Origin: Isoetes taiwanensis
Lineage: Eukaryota > Streptophyta > Lycopodiopsida > Isoetales > Isoetaceae
Direction of reading: 5' to 3'
Assembly: GCA_021234155.1 (NCBI GenBank)
Contig: JAJEKV010000052.1
Span: 8,291,358 to 8,355,357 of the forward strand
DNA length: 64,000 nucleotides
Shown: one piece after another, positions 1 to 11,742 of the stretch
Numbering within the stretch: the stretch's first letter is position 1
Layout of the letters: every line of letters begins with the position of its first letter
The notes under the pieces: generated by a model
What the model was told of the DNA's origin: nothing
Databases searched by the model: none
The model's input: the letters and a program-made list of their open reading frames with translations, nothing else
Translations under genes and position numbers: made by a program

Positions 1-980
1 GAGGAGCTATTGTTCAACCATGTTCCAGCCAGAAGGATGGAGAACCAGAGAGATAGCAGAACTAGCTATGATTCGGGTTAGTACATAGATAGCTTGGATT
101 CCTAGATAGTCATAGGATTAACCCTTATATGCTTAGAAGATAGCTAGGATTAACCCTTGTATGAATAGATGTATGATTAATCTCTGTGTTATGTTCTATT
201 CAAAGCTATGGATGGATGGATGTATAATGATAGTTCTCTTTCTGTTCCTCCTGTGTTTGTGGGGATTAAAGGGGGGTAGAGACCTAAAGGCTATGTAGAA
301 GTAGAGATGCTCCTAGCTAGAATCTCTTAAATCCCATTAAATGAGGCCTGTGCACAAGAGCCCACCTGGCTGTGATGTTATGTTGTGATTCAGCACTAGA
401 TAATGATATGATGGTGAAATAGAGGTGGGATCTTGCCTAACGTGGCTACAAGATTCCTAAAGTGTGCTAGGCTTATAGTCGGTCACTGAAGGGGCTGGGT
501 ATGGGTCTGACACCCCCTGCGTTATAGGATATGTCCATTGGAGTGTTTTTAACTCGAATGGGCGCGATGAGCTGGCCTTTAGATTTAGGGAGGTAAGTCG
601 GGTACGGATGCATGTGTGCCAGTGGTGCCACGATCCTCTAGCTCTGGAGGGAATTCCTCCCTTTCCTGCCTCAATGAACCAGGGAGATGTAACCTTGAGT
701 AGTCTCATAAGGTGTGATGGATGAGCCACCCTTCATTGTGGCATATTATTTATTTGTATTGTTGCCAGGTGCTAACATGTATGTACGCTTCCGCTATATA
801 GGATTTCCATAGAAGGCTTGGGACGAATGACACCTTCTTGTCTTCACCCGGACACTTGCCCATCACAAGTGGTCTGAGTCAGACGGAGGGTCTCATTGTG
901 GTGATAGAGTTGCCATAGGACGGGAATTTCCCGTATTTATATGGTGGGAGCATCGTATAGGTTCGGGCAGCGTCACAGAC
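1..980. other. Intergenic, no gene recognised
   Basis: No convincing coding region is seen. Around 115-185 there are two loose copies of a motif (gattaaccctt followed by atatgcttag or gtatgaatag). The ORFs on the minus strand here show no family motif and are probably chance. The right end may be the diverged upstream part of the RT fragment that follows. Confidence 0.5.
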
Positions 981-984
981 ACTG

Positions 985-1210
985 TGCCTCTGAAAGTTTG
1001 CAGGGAGATTGATGCAATTGGGAGTCCATATGGAATTGCAAAATGCAGTATACTGGATGTATGAGACATGCGCAGGTCGAATGGCACTGTCAGGCCAACC
1101 TGTCAACAGTAGTATTGGGGTCCACCAGGGATGCCCACTCTCTCCAACGATGTTTGACCTCTATGTTGATCAGTTAGAAGATTGGCTTATTGAGCATGGG
1201 ATGGCGGAGC
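985..1210 (+). pseudogene. LINE reverse transcriptase fragment
   Basis: The plus-strand frame contains the RT palm signature GVHQGCPLSPTMFDLY, preceded by a Y-x-x-C-x-G-R segment and followed by a D-x-L-E-D-W-L helix. This is the block before the YADD motif in non-LTR retrotransposon RTs. The match stops near 1210 and the YADD block is absent. No endonuclease or tail is adjacent. It is a dead fragment, distinct from the minus-strand LINE at 3-5 kb. Confidence 0.75.
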
Positions 1211-1299
1211 TCAGCTCATGTACCAAATCATTAGGCAGCTCATATACGTTCAGTTCATGCTTTAAGAATAGCAAGAATACATACCCTTGACGCCTGGAA

Positions 1300-1976
1300 A
1301 GAAACTCTCTCTCTGTCACCCTGCTTGTCATGACCTGAAATAATTGCCTCTACATCTATACAGTAGGGCATAAGCATGCTACACTCTACCACACAAAGTA
1401 TTAAGGGACTACAAAACTAGCTAAAAATTACACAATAGTTAGGGGCTGGATGCTTGTATCATATCTCAATAGAGTCGTAGGGACAGTGTCTTTATGTCCA
1501 GTAGGCAAGGAAGCTTTATCAAACTCTTAATTGGCTTCAACCGAACAACTAGAAGATGTCAAAAGCCGAATAAAATAATCAACCAAAACTCTTTTGAACT
1601 ATGTAAATCAGAACGATCCACGATGTTCTATACTCTCTTTCGCATTTCAAGTCATTCCTTTTTTACACTTGCAGACTCATGTAAAACCCAGCATAGCTTC
1701 TGAAAATGCAACTATCTCTCTTGCTCTAAAACATCTAGGGTTTCTCGGATAGTTTAAGCTCTTGAATCAGCTTACTATGTTCCTCTCATTCGGTCATAAA
1801 AAACCCATCTTGGTTTCAAAATTCAGAAAATAAAAGCCAAGCTCTATACCTGGACCATTTATTAGGTTTTTCAAAAAGCGATCCAACTGGGAAATAATTC
1901 TAAAAAGTTCATTCAAAAACACATAAAAAAAGAAGAAAAGTTGCAAGAAATGGTAACGGGCCTTATTTTTGAATCT
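1300..1976. other. Intergenic, nothing recognised
   Basis: AT-rich sequence without a recognisable gene, RNA or element end. The short ORF at 1494-1703 has no family features. Confidence 0.5.
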
Positions 1977-2140
1977 AAGGAATAGAATAGAATAGAATAG
2001 TTTTTTTAACGTCCACGGAGACCAATAGGTCATGGGACCCATACAATGGGCTAGTACAATCATTACTACTAGGATTAAAAAACCCCTACCTCGAAAGGTT
2101 TTCAAGGGAAAAACCTTTGCAGTAATGATGATACTAGACA
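1977..2140 (-). repeat. Hairpin element with (TATTC)n tail, copy 1
   Basis: Read on the minus strand this has an outer stem (arms 2051-2073 and 2114-2137), an inner T-rich hairpin core (CCTCGAAA region), then a conserved 3' block containing GGTCTCCGTGGACG, and a (TATTC)n tail at about 1979-1999. The same 3' block and tail recur at 5460-5595, 30205-30268 and 33955-34010. The layout (structured head, shared 3' block, simple tail) fits a SINE mobilised by the (TATTC)n LINE family seen at 3-5 kb. That assignment is inference. Confidence 0.6.
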
Positions 2141-2573
2141 AGCGGAGATAATGACTACTGAGGGCTCAGTAATTGCAGACGTTTATCTAGAACCTCAAGT
2201 ATGTATAATGCCAAGTCATGCACAGATGGTGCTCTGAGAAGTCAACTCAAAAGCAGGGCAACTCAGAAGAGTATGGAAAAAAAAATCTGTCTCAAAAGAT
2301 AAAAATCTGTTGAGAATTGCTGAATGGAAAATTTCATTGTCATTGCCATCGCAATTTGCACCCACGGTCCTGCTCCAATATACATATATATAAGTGAGGC
2401 TACAAAACTAATAAAGAGGGTTGATACCATGTTTTCAATTCTAAAAGCTTGATCTGTCAGATACTTCTGGTGCTGCAATAAGACTGAAATATTTCGCACA
2501 ACAATAATGGCTGAGAACATTTAGCAATTGCCAAACAATCGCTCAATAGATCTACTCAAATGTCACGTCAGAT

Positions 2574-2905
2574 ATTATAAAGCTGCATATTTCTGCTTGG
2601 GCGACCGGTATGTTCCATGGTGAGCCGTTGGAGGTCTTCTCACTTGGTCGTGGTATTCGCCAGAGATGCCCTTTAGCACCATTGCTTTTCTCAATTGTTG
2701 CAGTTATTCACTATTGCAAACACAGAGGAACTTCTCCATAGTCTCGCAATGGAGGATGGCACATAAGAGGTTTGCAAATAATATGCAGATGACACATTCC
2801 TCTTTTTGGTCGCTAACATTGAGAATCTAGGAGCTGCCAAATTGGTCATAGATACATTTTCACTGGCTTCTGGTGTCCTTGTGGGGTACGTTGGATACTC
2901 CACTC
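2574..2905 (+). pseudogene. L1-type LINE RT fragment
   Basis: In one plus frame from about 2589 there is the L1 RT block LGRGIRQRCPLAPLLFSI. After a frameshift, a second frame from 2782 starts with the catalytic YADDTFLF motif (YADD at 2782-2793) followed by the L-x-x-F-S-L-A-S-G-V helix typical of plant L1 RT. The order and spacing match the RT palm. The fragment has lost everything upstream and downstream and is dead. Confidence 0.8.
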
Positions 2906-3028
2906 CAGTGTGTGTTCATGATTACCCATGAAAGTTACTTACTCGTGGGACATGCACCAAGTTGCTAGAATTCCATTTGGCATCCATGTCAGTGTTAGAG
3001 CTGCATGGGAAGAGATCATTAGGTGTTT

Positions 3029-3066
3029 GAAGAATAGAATAGAATAGAATAGAATACAATACAATA
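3029..3066 (-). repeat. (TATTC)n / (TATTG)n tail of minus-strand LINE
   Basis: The plus strand shows repeated AGAAT then ACAAT pentamers. On the minus strand this is a (TATTG)(TATTC)n tail directly after a 3' UTR ending in GGGGCATAAAATG. It marks the 3' end of the LINE that follows. Confidence 0.8.
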
Positions 3067-5307
3067 CATTTTATGCCCCTGTGGCCATGAGGTCATTGGA
3101 CTTTATTAGCATCGGCAAGCTCCCCTTCTTTGTGGGTCGCTACTAGCCGCGATGCCCATGGATCTTATAGCCTTCATTTGGGCAACTTTTATTGGATTTA
3201 TTTATTTACCAGCATGCCACTTTTTGTTGACATCCAGGTCATGCGGGTGAGCTTCGTTACACTAGGCTTTACTTCGCGGGTTCCATTGATACACATTTTT
3301 GTGTTATCAAATTATTAGCCCTCTTTCTTCATGAATATCTCGGTGTCTCTTCGCCATTTTTGCGATGGCATCTGCCAGCTCTGAAATGGTGATGTTGTGA
3401 GCCGTTAGTGTTGGTACTGGTGTTCCCCACTTGACTTTATTGTGATATGCCGGGCAGTCATTCAGCATATGATTCTCGTCCTCGATTGCTCCCGTATCAC
3501 ATATTCTACACAACCTATCCTCCCTGTTTATCTTTTTCCATCTGCCTTCTTCTATTTGCAAATCGTGGCTCCCATCCCGAATCTTGCTAAGGTGTCTCGC
3601 TTTGCCTTCCTATTCTGTTATCCTTGTATAAGGCTTGCCCTATTTCCATCCTTGGATTGAACATGTCTAGCAGCCACTGTGTTTTCGACCCTGTCATCTT
3701 CTTTAACCATGTTGCTGTTACTTCCATCGTCCACTTGTCTTCCCATTTTCCATGTTCTAGTATATGGCTGAGTTCCATCTCTAGATCCCATGTCCATTGA
3801 GCGACATCCCTGAACCATCCCTGCCCTGATATAAGGTGCCATCTGGCGGATGCCTGTATTGCTATCGTTGACAATTTTTCGAGGTTCTCTGCGTTGTCAT
3901 CTTTCAGCAAATATTTGATCATTCTCTCCCATGCTCTCACCTCCATTGGTCGTTCCCCTGTCTCATATACCATTATTGTCATTGGAGTATTTGTTCTCAC
4001 CCTAAATTCCTGGTTATGCCATTGTCTGAATATCCCTTCATGTTTTTCCCATTTCCCCTATATTAGACCGGGGCCCCATGTCTCCGACCCATATAATTGC
4101 GTACTGGCCACCAATGTACTAAAGAGATAAGATTTGATGTCCCAGTCAATAATCCTACTCATATTGCAGTAATTCTTCATCAAATAAAAGTTGCCGATTG
4201 CTACTTGGAACCACGAGGCTGCCCTTTCGACCACTTCCTGTACCATGCATGTCATATCCCAGATCTGCTGTCTCCTCGAGTTTTGATCCCAGGTATGTGA
4301 ATGGTTTATGTCGTGTCTTTGTCCAAAAAATCACTATTTTTGTCTTGGCTAGATTCACTGTGAGCCCCGTCTTATCACAGTATTCTTCCAGTATTGCCAA
4401 CATCCTGTGCATTGCTTTATTCCTGGTGGCCAACATGCTCAAATCATCAGCATATAGCATAATTGGTACCTTGGTGTTCCCTAGAGTAGGTGCATCTACA
4501 TGTCCTTGTTTCTCAATGATGAATTTGTGTAAGGCATCTATGTATATTCCAAATAGAGTAGGCGAAAGGGGGCAACCCTGTTTTACCCCTGTATCACAGT
4601 CGATAGCATTGCCCTCCTGCTCCTTTTTTTGCATACACTCTTTGATACAGTCGTGCAATAGATTCTACCAGGCCTTCCAGAGCTTTCAACTCTATTAGTC
4701 TATGTATCAATTTTTCTCTGGGCACTGTGTCGAATGCCTTCCTAAAATCTACAAAGCAGCAGATTATCTTCTTGTTCCGGTCCTTTGCCTGTTCCATTAA
4801 TATTCTAAACGTCACTAAGTGGTCTGTGGTAGATTGATCTGGCCGGAAGCCGGCCTGACCTTGTGCTCTTAATTGTCCTGTCTCCGCCCAGTTTTTCAAC
4901 TTGCTGTCCAGTACCTTCCCAAACCATTTTGGGTCTTCGCTCAACCCCCTTTGTGCAACGGTATTATCCTATTGTATCTCCACTTCTCTGGTACCCCCGT
5001 ATATACTATCTTATTAAAGATATCTGTTACTAGGTCCGTAATGTCTGTCCCCACACATTTCAGCATCTCTGCAGTAAGTCCATATAGGTCGGGTGCCTTG
5101 TTTTTTGGCCATCCTTTGTAAGGCCACTGCCACCTCTTGGGACTCGAAGCATGGTTCATGTCTCTCATTAGATATTGTTATTGGGGCAGCACTTGTCTTA
5201 TATAATCTATCTAGATACTGTTCCAGTCCATCTTGGTTTGGACTCTCTATTTTTTTCACATCAATCTTCTTTCCATTAGCATGATTCCTATGATGTACAA
5301 TTGACAT
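3067..5307 (-). mobile_element. 5'-truncated LINE (RT and C-terminal zinc motif)
   Basis: Minus-strand pieces in three frames reconstruct the order of a non-LTR RT. The N-terminal part has DLYGLTAEMLK and VPEKWRYNRIIPLHKGG (about 5014-5110). Next come QAGFRPDQSTTDHL and CFVDFRKAFDTVPREKL (4700-4860). The palm has VKQGCPLSPTLFGIY and MLYADDLSML (4440-4590). Thumb and connection follow, and a C-terminal C-x2-C-x8-H-x4-C zinc-type motif lies at about 3460-3510. Frameshifts and stops break it and no endonuclease domain is left. The 3' UTR runs to the pentamer tail at 3029-3066. This is the best candidate for the partner LINE of the hairpin elements sharing the tail. Confidence 0.85.
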
Positions 5308-5459
5308 ATGGCGACATGCCTTGGAATTGCAAATTCTATTGCACTCTGAATACTATGAATAGCATTTATGACATATGAACCAAAAAGGAAGTTCTATAGG
5401 AATATCATACACAAACTATAAATATATACCTTTAAATTTATATCTATTTCTATGTTATT

Positions 5460-5595
5460 CCCTCGAAAACCCTTCAGGGCGGGGGTTTTTCAATCCTGTC
5501 AGTAATATGCTTGCTGCCTAGCTTTTTGTTTGGGTCCCATAGGCCAATTGGTCTCCGTGGACGCTAAAAACTTATTCTATTCTATTCTATGTTAT
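5460..5595 (+). repeat. Hairpin element with (TATTC)n tail, copy 2
   Basis: The plus strand carries the inner hairpin core (CCTCGAAAACCCTTCAGGGC and a T run), the right outer arm, GGGTCCCATAGGCCAATTGG, GTCTCCGTGGACG and a (TATTC)n tail at about 5573-5590. The left outer arm is missing, so the copy is 5'-truncated exactly at the hairpin, as expected for target-primed retroposition. Confidence 0.65.
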
Positions 5596-5804
5596 GGAGG
5601 TGGGATTCTAAATTGTTTAATATCCTTCTTTTTGAAGATAAAAAACATGGGCCACTCTTCTGGCAACTCCTTGTAGTTGTAGGAATTGTGATGTTAATAT
5701 AGCATGCTTCACACTGCAATTGGATGACATGCGATCTTCATAATCTTTATTGGCTTTTCTTCCTATTAAAAAAAAAGAGATCATTTGTTAATTGAGGCTT
5801 GAAC
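5596..5804. other. Intergenic flank of Copia element
   Basis: Sequence between copy 2 of the hairpin element and the Copia target duplication. No gene is seen. Confidence 0.5.
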
Positions 5805-5809
5805 TTGAT
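5805..5809. other. Copia target site duplication, left copy (TTGAT)
   Basis: TTGAT abuts the TG end of the left LTR piece. The same five bases follow the CA end of the right LTR at 29202-29206. A 5-bp duplication is the Copia norm. Confidence 0.85.
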
Positions 5810-5892
5810 TGTAATTTGAACAAGTTATCTAGCAGAATTATCCTACAATGATTTAACTATAGCACAATTCCAGTTATCAAGCATAATTACAA
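5810..5892 (-). repeat. Copia 3' LTR, distal piece
   Basis: 83 bp matching the first 86 bp of the 5' LTR (28550-28635) apart from a 3-bp deletion and one or two substitutions. It is cut off at 5892 by the Helitron end. The rest of this LTR resumes at 21163. Confidence 0.92.
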
Positions 5893-5920
5893 CTAGTAAT
5901 GGTGCCCGGAGTTGCCGGGC
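5893..5920 (-). other. Helitron 3' terminus: CTAG plus hairpin
   Basis: CTAG at 5893-5896 (palindromic, so it reads the same on the minus strand) is followed on the plus strand by 7 nt and then the arms GCCCGG and CCGGGC with an AGTTG loop. The hairpin acts as the Helitron replication terminator in family models. Confidence 0.88.
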
Positions 5921-6931
5921 TTTAGCAACGCCATGTTATTGGGGATGTTGTGTTCTTAGTGCCATTTTTGCACAAATTCAAAAGAGTCACCAAATAACGT
6001 TCATTTAAATCAAAATGTGTTGCATGGGAAGTTTTTTTTTTTTGAAGAACTGTGTCATCATAGGAAGTTGATATCTTGTAATGAATACAATGACTAAATC
6101 GTGAGCTGCTCTTTAGAAGGCAAATGGTTTATCACAAAGTTGTCATTAAGAGAAGGCTACGTATCTTTCTAGATTTGGAAGTTCGTGTAGAAAGTGTGAC
6201 AATGTCTGTATCTTATCACTCAAGTATATCAGTATTATTTGTATTGTCTCATGCATAGGTCTATTTGCCATCCATCACAATTCAATTCAATTCATATAGA
6301 AGAACGCAATAATATGGTGTCTTTGGCAATAAGTTAAAGAGCATAATTTACAGAAGGGGACAAAATAAGCAGTGTGCATTAGAGGGGAAATTTAATGTGT
6401 GCTAAATAAAACCATGATCCCTTAGCAACTAAGAGGAGTGCTAGGCAATTTCTTAGGATATTAATCTATGCGTAGGTAAAAGTATTTGCAAGGGTCATAA
6501 GGAGGATCAATGTCATCCAAGATATATCCTTGAGCATAAATACATTTATATTAAGTGTCTCCAATAGCATGTAGAGTGCATTGATCCAACTCCCTTGAAC
6601 TCAATATTATCAAGGACTATCCTCTTGCAATGGTTAGAACTAATATTTTGCAAAGAATGACCAAGTTTTTCGAAAGCCTTGGTTATGCTAGTATAAAAAC
6701 AAAGTTATTTGGGTGTTCTTATGTGGCATATCGAATGGTTAGCGTAGTGAAGACCAAGCAAGCAATCTAGAAAGTTTTGCAAAGTTAGAGATATTGTCCC
6801 TCTACGTAGCATATGGTCTTTGCATTCTTGAAACTCGTTTAAATGATGCCTTTACAAAAAGCTCAATTTTCATGTATCATAATTAGATGCACCAAACAAA
6901 CATGAAGCTTACCTTGGTCACTACATCTTTC
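5921..6931. other. Helitron interior, no gene recognised
   Basis: AT-rich sequence without a supported gene. A T12 run followed by gaagaa at 6032-6045 resembles the poly(A) 3' end of a minus-strand LINE like those at 6933 and 27741. A short (AATTC)n run lies near 6281. Confidence 0.45.
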
Positions 6932-7528
6932 CTTTTTTTTTTTAATTGAAGGCTTAGTATTTGTATTGATATAGATATAGGTGTACATAATGACATATGT
7001 ATATACATATGTTTACAAAAAGTAACCAATTTGGGCAGGGTTGGTTATGGAGACCCTTCAACATAATAGCTAGAGTAAATTTTAAGGCCTATCTTAAGCC
7101 TAAACCATCAAAAGAGGAATTAAGTTATGAAAATCAGAGTTCTTGTGACCGAAGCATGAGAGCTTTTAAATCATTCCAGAAATCTTCTTTTCTTGGGCTC
7201 GCCCTCAGCATGATCTTTTCTCCCCATTCCTTTGGTAGCTAATATGAATAGACAGAACGGGCACTTGCATAAATGAGCTTTCCCCGGATTAAATCTTCCT
7301 TTCTTATCCTTAGCCCCGCATAAGATATCCCTTTTTGCATCATAAGCTGTGTTACAGGCACAGTTACAATGGCATACATCTTCATGTAATGTTGGGATCT
7401 CGACCCCGAACTGAGTAAGCCACAGCGCATTAGAGTGAAGGTCGATTCTTCTCCATTTCAGCTTCTTTACCAGTATCAGAATGTTACCTGGGAAGTTCAA
7501 AGTAAAGTTAGAACCGGATAGATAGAGC

Positions 7529-8805
7529 TCAATTATGAATGTCAAAAATCTCCTCAATCCAATTAATATCATATTTGGTTTGCTCGATAATAGCCTGAGG
7601 CCATATAATTTCCTCTTTGAAGATTAGGGAATTCCTCCCCTTCCACATTCTCCAAAGGAGAAGGTAGATGCGCCAATTCGATGGGTTCTCAGGGAGAAAG
7701 AAGTCCGTGGAGCTCATAGTTCTAAGATTAGGCATATCAAGCTCCATCTCAGCTAACTCCAGAGTCCATTCAGCCCATAAACAGTTCCTGAAAAGGTGAT
7801 TCTCATCTTCCTGATCCTGCATACATCGAACACAGATATTAGAGTCCGCCATGTTCATCCTCCACCTCTTCATGTTTGTTGCAAGAGCCTTGTGCCAAAG
7901 CTGCCACATAAAGGCTTTGACTTTTGGATGGATCGGGCTCTTCCATAAAAAGATGAGGTTCCTTTTGACCCTCAAAGGATCAGTGTTCCATTTGTTATGG
8001 ATTGTTATGGCCTGATCTCTATTTAAGATTTTATAGGCCATATTAACTTTGTATCCTTTGAACCCGTTTATGTGCCACAAATCCTCTGAATGGTGCCACT
8101 GTCCACTGGCAAGTCTCTGGATAATACTATTAAACAGGGTCTCAGACTCCTCTCCTAGATCACTTAAAGCCGAGCTATGATAGTCGAAACCATTGATAAT
8201 GTCCCTGATAAAAACAGTTCCCCTGTTAGTCCATTGCTTAGTAAGGGCAGGGAAATGAGAGGCCAAGCATGTGTTGGGATCATCAAGAATAAGAGATGGA
8301 CTCCAGAAGATGGGTTGATCCTGAGAAAGGCCCTCCTTCCAAGTATACATGCTTTTAACCTTGAACCACGCCCTGATCCACTTCTTTATAATCAGAGGGA
8401 TGGAATTCGGGATGGTGAAAGGAAAGAAAATACTGAAAGGGAGATGCATCTTAAGCCCTCTCCACCCAAATGGATGGCATCTCCCAATATAATGCTTGAT
8501 CAAAGCTTTGACCGGATGGTTAATCTGATCTGTACAAGCTCTGTAAAAGTATTTTGTTGCTAAAGCAGTTGCTTGTTTCTCGATATTAATGACTCCCAAT
8601 CCTCCCCTGCTTTTGGTTTTACAGCACTCATTCATGGAGACTGGGATCCAGCATCTTCTGTTAGTTCCACCTGCAATGAATCTACCAATGATACTTTGCA
8701 TTTTAGAGTAGACCTTTTTAGGGGCCATGATAATGGATGACTGATAAACCTGAGAAGAGGAAATGACAGAATTTGCAAGAATAGCCCTACCATTCTTAGA
8801 ATGGT
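7529..8805 (-). pseudogene. L1 ORF2, thumb and zf-RVT part
   Basis: The frame starts just after the deletion with NGRAILANSVISSSQVYQ then MAPKKVYSKMQSIIGRFIAG, a typical RT thumb. A GGLGV segment follows, then a C-terminal zf-RVT block: W-K-S-P-I-H-P-K-V-K-A-F-M-W, ICVRCMQDQEDENHLFRNC, with the C-x2-C-x7-H-x4-C layout. The track continues in other frames to about 7171. It has no catalytic residues of its own. Confidence 0.85.
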
Positions 8806-9762
8806 AAGAAAATCCTCTTGATCCAGCAGATTAGTATTTAGTTTAAAATAGGAGTTCCTCTTCCTCTGATTATTGTTGGCATTAATATTAATAAGCTGAG
8901 GATAGTCATCAGAAATAGTGTAATTTGATAGATTGGAGACCCTAGAGCTGTTGTTCCATAGGGATTCACTAAGGTAGAACCTATCATGAAGACAACAGAT
9001 AGCCTGGACTCTGTGATCATTCCAGCTGTAGGAGTGAGGGACAACTCTTGCCATTTTTAAATGGTGGCCTGTAAGTAAAGTCGTCCACTTATCATTCTCT
9101 TCCCCACTAAGGGCCCTAAAATTAGTACTCCTCATATAATCATGAGTAACCATATTAAAGTCTCCCCCCATTATAATTTCATCATAAGGGATACAATTCA
9201 AGCTGTTATTTATAATATTCCAGAGCTGAGCCCTTTCAGCCGGCTGATGATAAGCATAAATGTTCACTAGAGCAATCCTATTATTCCCTATATTGCCATG
9301 TAAAATCTGCCACCTCTTACTACCATCATGCATCATCTGAATGTCACACAGATTAATCCTATTGTGCCAAGCAATGGAAATACCAGCCAAAGAATTATTT
9401 GCTTTAAGAGACCAATGATTAAAGTTAGTAGGCAAAACCTCTCTAATTATATTATCTATACTATCATCATGGATCTTATGCTCTTGAAAGAAAATGAAAT
9501 CTAAATTCATAGAAACAAGACAAACCTTCACCCTTCCTCTTTTCAGATTAGAGTTGATGCCCTGCAAGTTCCAAGTGATACCTTGAGATTTATATCCATT
9601 TAACTGGGGGCTTAGTCTTCCTTGGGGACCTTCTAGGTGGCCCCATGATCTTATGCCTCTCGTTTCCTTTTTCCTTCTTCTTTCCTCTTGTAACAAGGTT
9701 CCATTCCAAATTCTGAAATTGATCATGATCCAATTCCTGATCCGAGCTTTCAGAGTCTTCAT
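8806..9762 (-). pseudogene. L1 ORF2, endonuclease part
   Basis: Apurinic/apyrimidinic endonuclease domain of plant L1 ORF2. The segment WNLQGINS starts the fold near 9570. FFQEHK carries the catalytic Glu. A later MGGDFNM is the G-G-D-F-N active-site motif, and SYSWND is the next conserved block. The C-terminal D-H block is altered. The frame overlaps the end of ORF1 and runs straight into the junction with the thumb at about 8805. The enzyme would nick the target for target-primed reverse transcription. Confidence 0.85.
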
Positions 9763-11071
9763 TTATGAACGTGGACCTAGTGTTGGGGACCACCTGCCCA
9801 CTGGTGCTAATAGAGGAAACCACAAAGTTAGCAGGATCTATACAAATGAGAAGCTTGGGAGGAAATTGCAAAATTATTCTGCCTTCCTGATCGATCCCCT
9901 GAATAGGATTAGGGGTAGGCAAAGGAAGAGGAGTAGGGTCTTGAATAACCATAATTTCCTTGTTACTATCACTTCCTTCCCCTTTTTCCTCTACACTGCT
10001 TTTGGGTCTCCAAACCTGATTCCCTTGATCGGGGATTTTGTCCTTGACTTTCTCTTTACCCTTATTATTTATTGGTTCCCTCTGGAAATTAGCCACAGGC
10101 TCTTTAGAATAAGATATTTGGAGATCAATAAATTTAGAGCTGCTAATTTTGCAGGGAATTGTATCCACCCAGGGGGAGTGGATTTTCTTCTGAATACAAA
10201 CTGCCGGGATATTGGTTTGAGGGATAGAAATCTGGATGACCTCTCCCAATTTACTTGCAATGGCATTCAAATGAGAAGTAGTCCAAAAACCAGGAGGAAG
10301 ATTAGTACTGGAAATCCAAGTGGTAGTGGCAACTGTCGAAAAATCGCCAGGGACATAGGCCGGGTCCCATTTCATCAAATACACCATCATACCAAGAATT
10401 GAATGAATTTTTCTGGAAAGGATATGGTTCACATTACATATTATTTGGAAAGTTTTTTGATCCAATTTAAGAATGGATAGAATAGGGATAGCCTGAGATT
10501 TTGTTATCCAATACTTAACTTCCCCAATAGAAGGGCACTTTTGAGGGAAGTGGATCAGAATACCATGCTTAGAGTTTCTAATAATAGCAGAGTTATCATT
10601 AATAGCATCCAAATCAAGAATATCTTTACTCTCCTCATTAGAGACAGTACTAGGATCAGAGGGATTTGAAAGCAAAACATTCTTATAAGATTTACCGTTG
10701 ATCTTGTCGTACTTGCCCATAACTGGAACCGAGGACTTCAGCACTTGATCAGAAATTTTCGTTCTATTCTTGTCCAGGTTCTTTCTTGAGAACATGTTAC
10801 AGTTGGTACACTCGCAATTGCTTGCTTCAATCGGATGGAAATAGCCATTGCTGTCCTGTATCTCACATTTGTTGGTCGCTTCAAGGGGGTACTGGTATGC
10901 TATGTATTCCATTTCCGCATCCTTAAGAGTATCATTGGCAAAGATTTGCATTTTGCTTTTGAACTCATTTCGGAAATTTTCAATGACATGGTCGTCTGCC
11001 TCCTCCCATATCTTGACCAATCTGAAGGAAGCCTTGGATTTCCATCCCAAATCCTCTAACTCTTCAGCCAA
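9590..11071 (-). pseudogene. L1 ORF1, DUF4283-like protein
   Basis: About 490 residues in one frame. The middle part, with F-P-Q-K-C-P-S-I-G-E-V-K-Y-W, MVYLMKWDPAYVPGDF, TTWISSTNLPPGFW and ASKLGEVIQIS, matches the order of the DUF4283 domain found in plant LINE ORF1 proteins and related nucleic-acid-binding proteins. The N-terminal region has a Cys-rich C-x-C-x2-C-x2-C cluster. The C-terminus is basic (RRSPRKTKPPVKW). There is no ATG at the frame start, which overlaps the upstream ORF, so the two were probably one reading frame split by a frameshift. Confidence 0.75.
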
Positions 11072-11522
11072 TTTCCGTCATTGATCTCCTAAAAATCTGA
11101 TTCTTGAGGCTGCAACAATCTTCTTTGGAATGACCTGTTTTAACTCTGATCAGTTGGTAAAGGAGGAGGTCCATTTCCTGTAATTTCTGAAGCATCTGCC
11201 ATACAAGATCTCTGTCACTAGCCTTTCCCTCGGCATACTGATTTTCTAGCCTTTGCATCTCCAACCTGCACACTATGATCTGGCCCTCTTTTTGAATTCC
11301 CATACATACCGCAGCGGCCTCCAGTTGTTCCCGGATAATGTCAAACGCAGCCTTAAGCTCTTTCATCTTAACCCATGTTTGATCTTTCTTGCTATCCAGC
11401 ACAAAGATTTGATCCCAGTATTTGATCACCAAAATGGGGTCCGTGTCCTTGTACTCATAGGGAATCCTTGCCGAAGAGGAGCTCCCCGCCCTCGGTTTCT
11501 CTGTGGTGGCTTTAGGCTTCAT
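11064..11522 (-). CDS. L1 ORF1 N-terminal part (152 aa)
   Basis: A 152-residue frame starting with ATG, a short Lys/Ser-rich stretch and then a helical region with heptad-like Leu/Met spacing (QRLENQYAEG, WQMLQKLQEMDLLLYQL). It overlaps the DUF4283-like frame by a few bases. It probably supplies the N-terminal coiled region of ORF1. No database family is recognised. Confidence 0.5.
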   Translation of the reverse strand: MKPKATTEKPRAGSSSSARIPYEYKDTDPILVIKYWDQIFVLDSKKDQTWVKMKELKAAFDIIREQLEAAAVCMGIQKEGQIIVCRLEMQRLENQYAEGKASDRDLVWQMLQKLQEMDLLLYQLIRVKTGHSKEDCCSLKNQIFRRSMTEIG

Positions 11523-11742
11523 GGCAGGAAGTAAGACAAGAGCAGAGACGGAGGGAGCGCGCTTAGGAGAGAAGGGCCTTCTGCAACCTCTACACAGACC
11601 CCAAGGAGAGGGACACGAAGGACAATACCAGAAAAGGACCTAAAAAATCCTAAAAAATCTAAGAGGCGAAAGAAAGCCAAAGGACGCCTTTTCACTGAAA
11701 TTCTATGTACCACAGCACGGAATCCCAGAACTGACAGGGATT

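Larger units (their letters stand above)
6932..11525 (-). mobile_element. L1-type LINE with deleted RT core
   Basis: Minus-strand L1 element: an ORF1 with a DUF4283-like RNA-binding region (9590-11522 in two overlapping frames), then an ORF2 with an apurinic endonuclease domain (about 9576-8850) joined directly to the RT thumb and zf-RVT region (8800-7529). It ends in a poly(A) tail (plus-strand T run at about 6933-6943). The RT fingers and palm with the YADD motif are missing. The 5' boundary is not defined and the ORF at 11743-12210 may belong to it. It sits inside the Helitron. Confidence 0.85.

Noticed and set aside
9653-10402. 249-aa plus-strand ORF
   Set aside because: Antisense shadow of the L1 ORF1 frame; no family features of its own.
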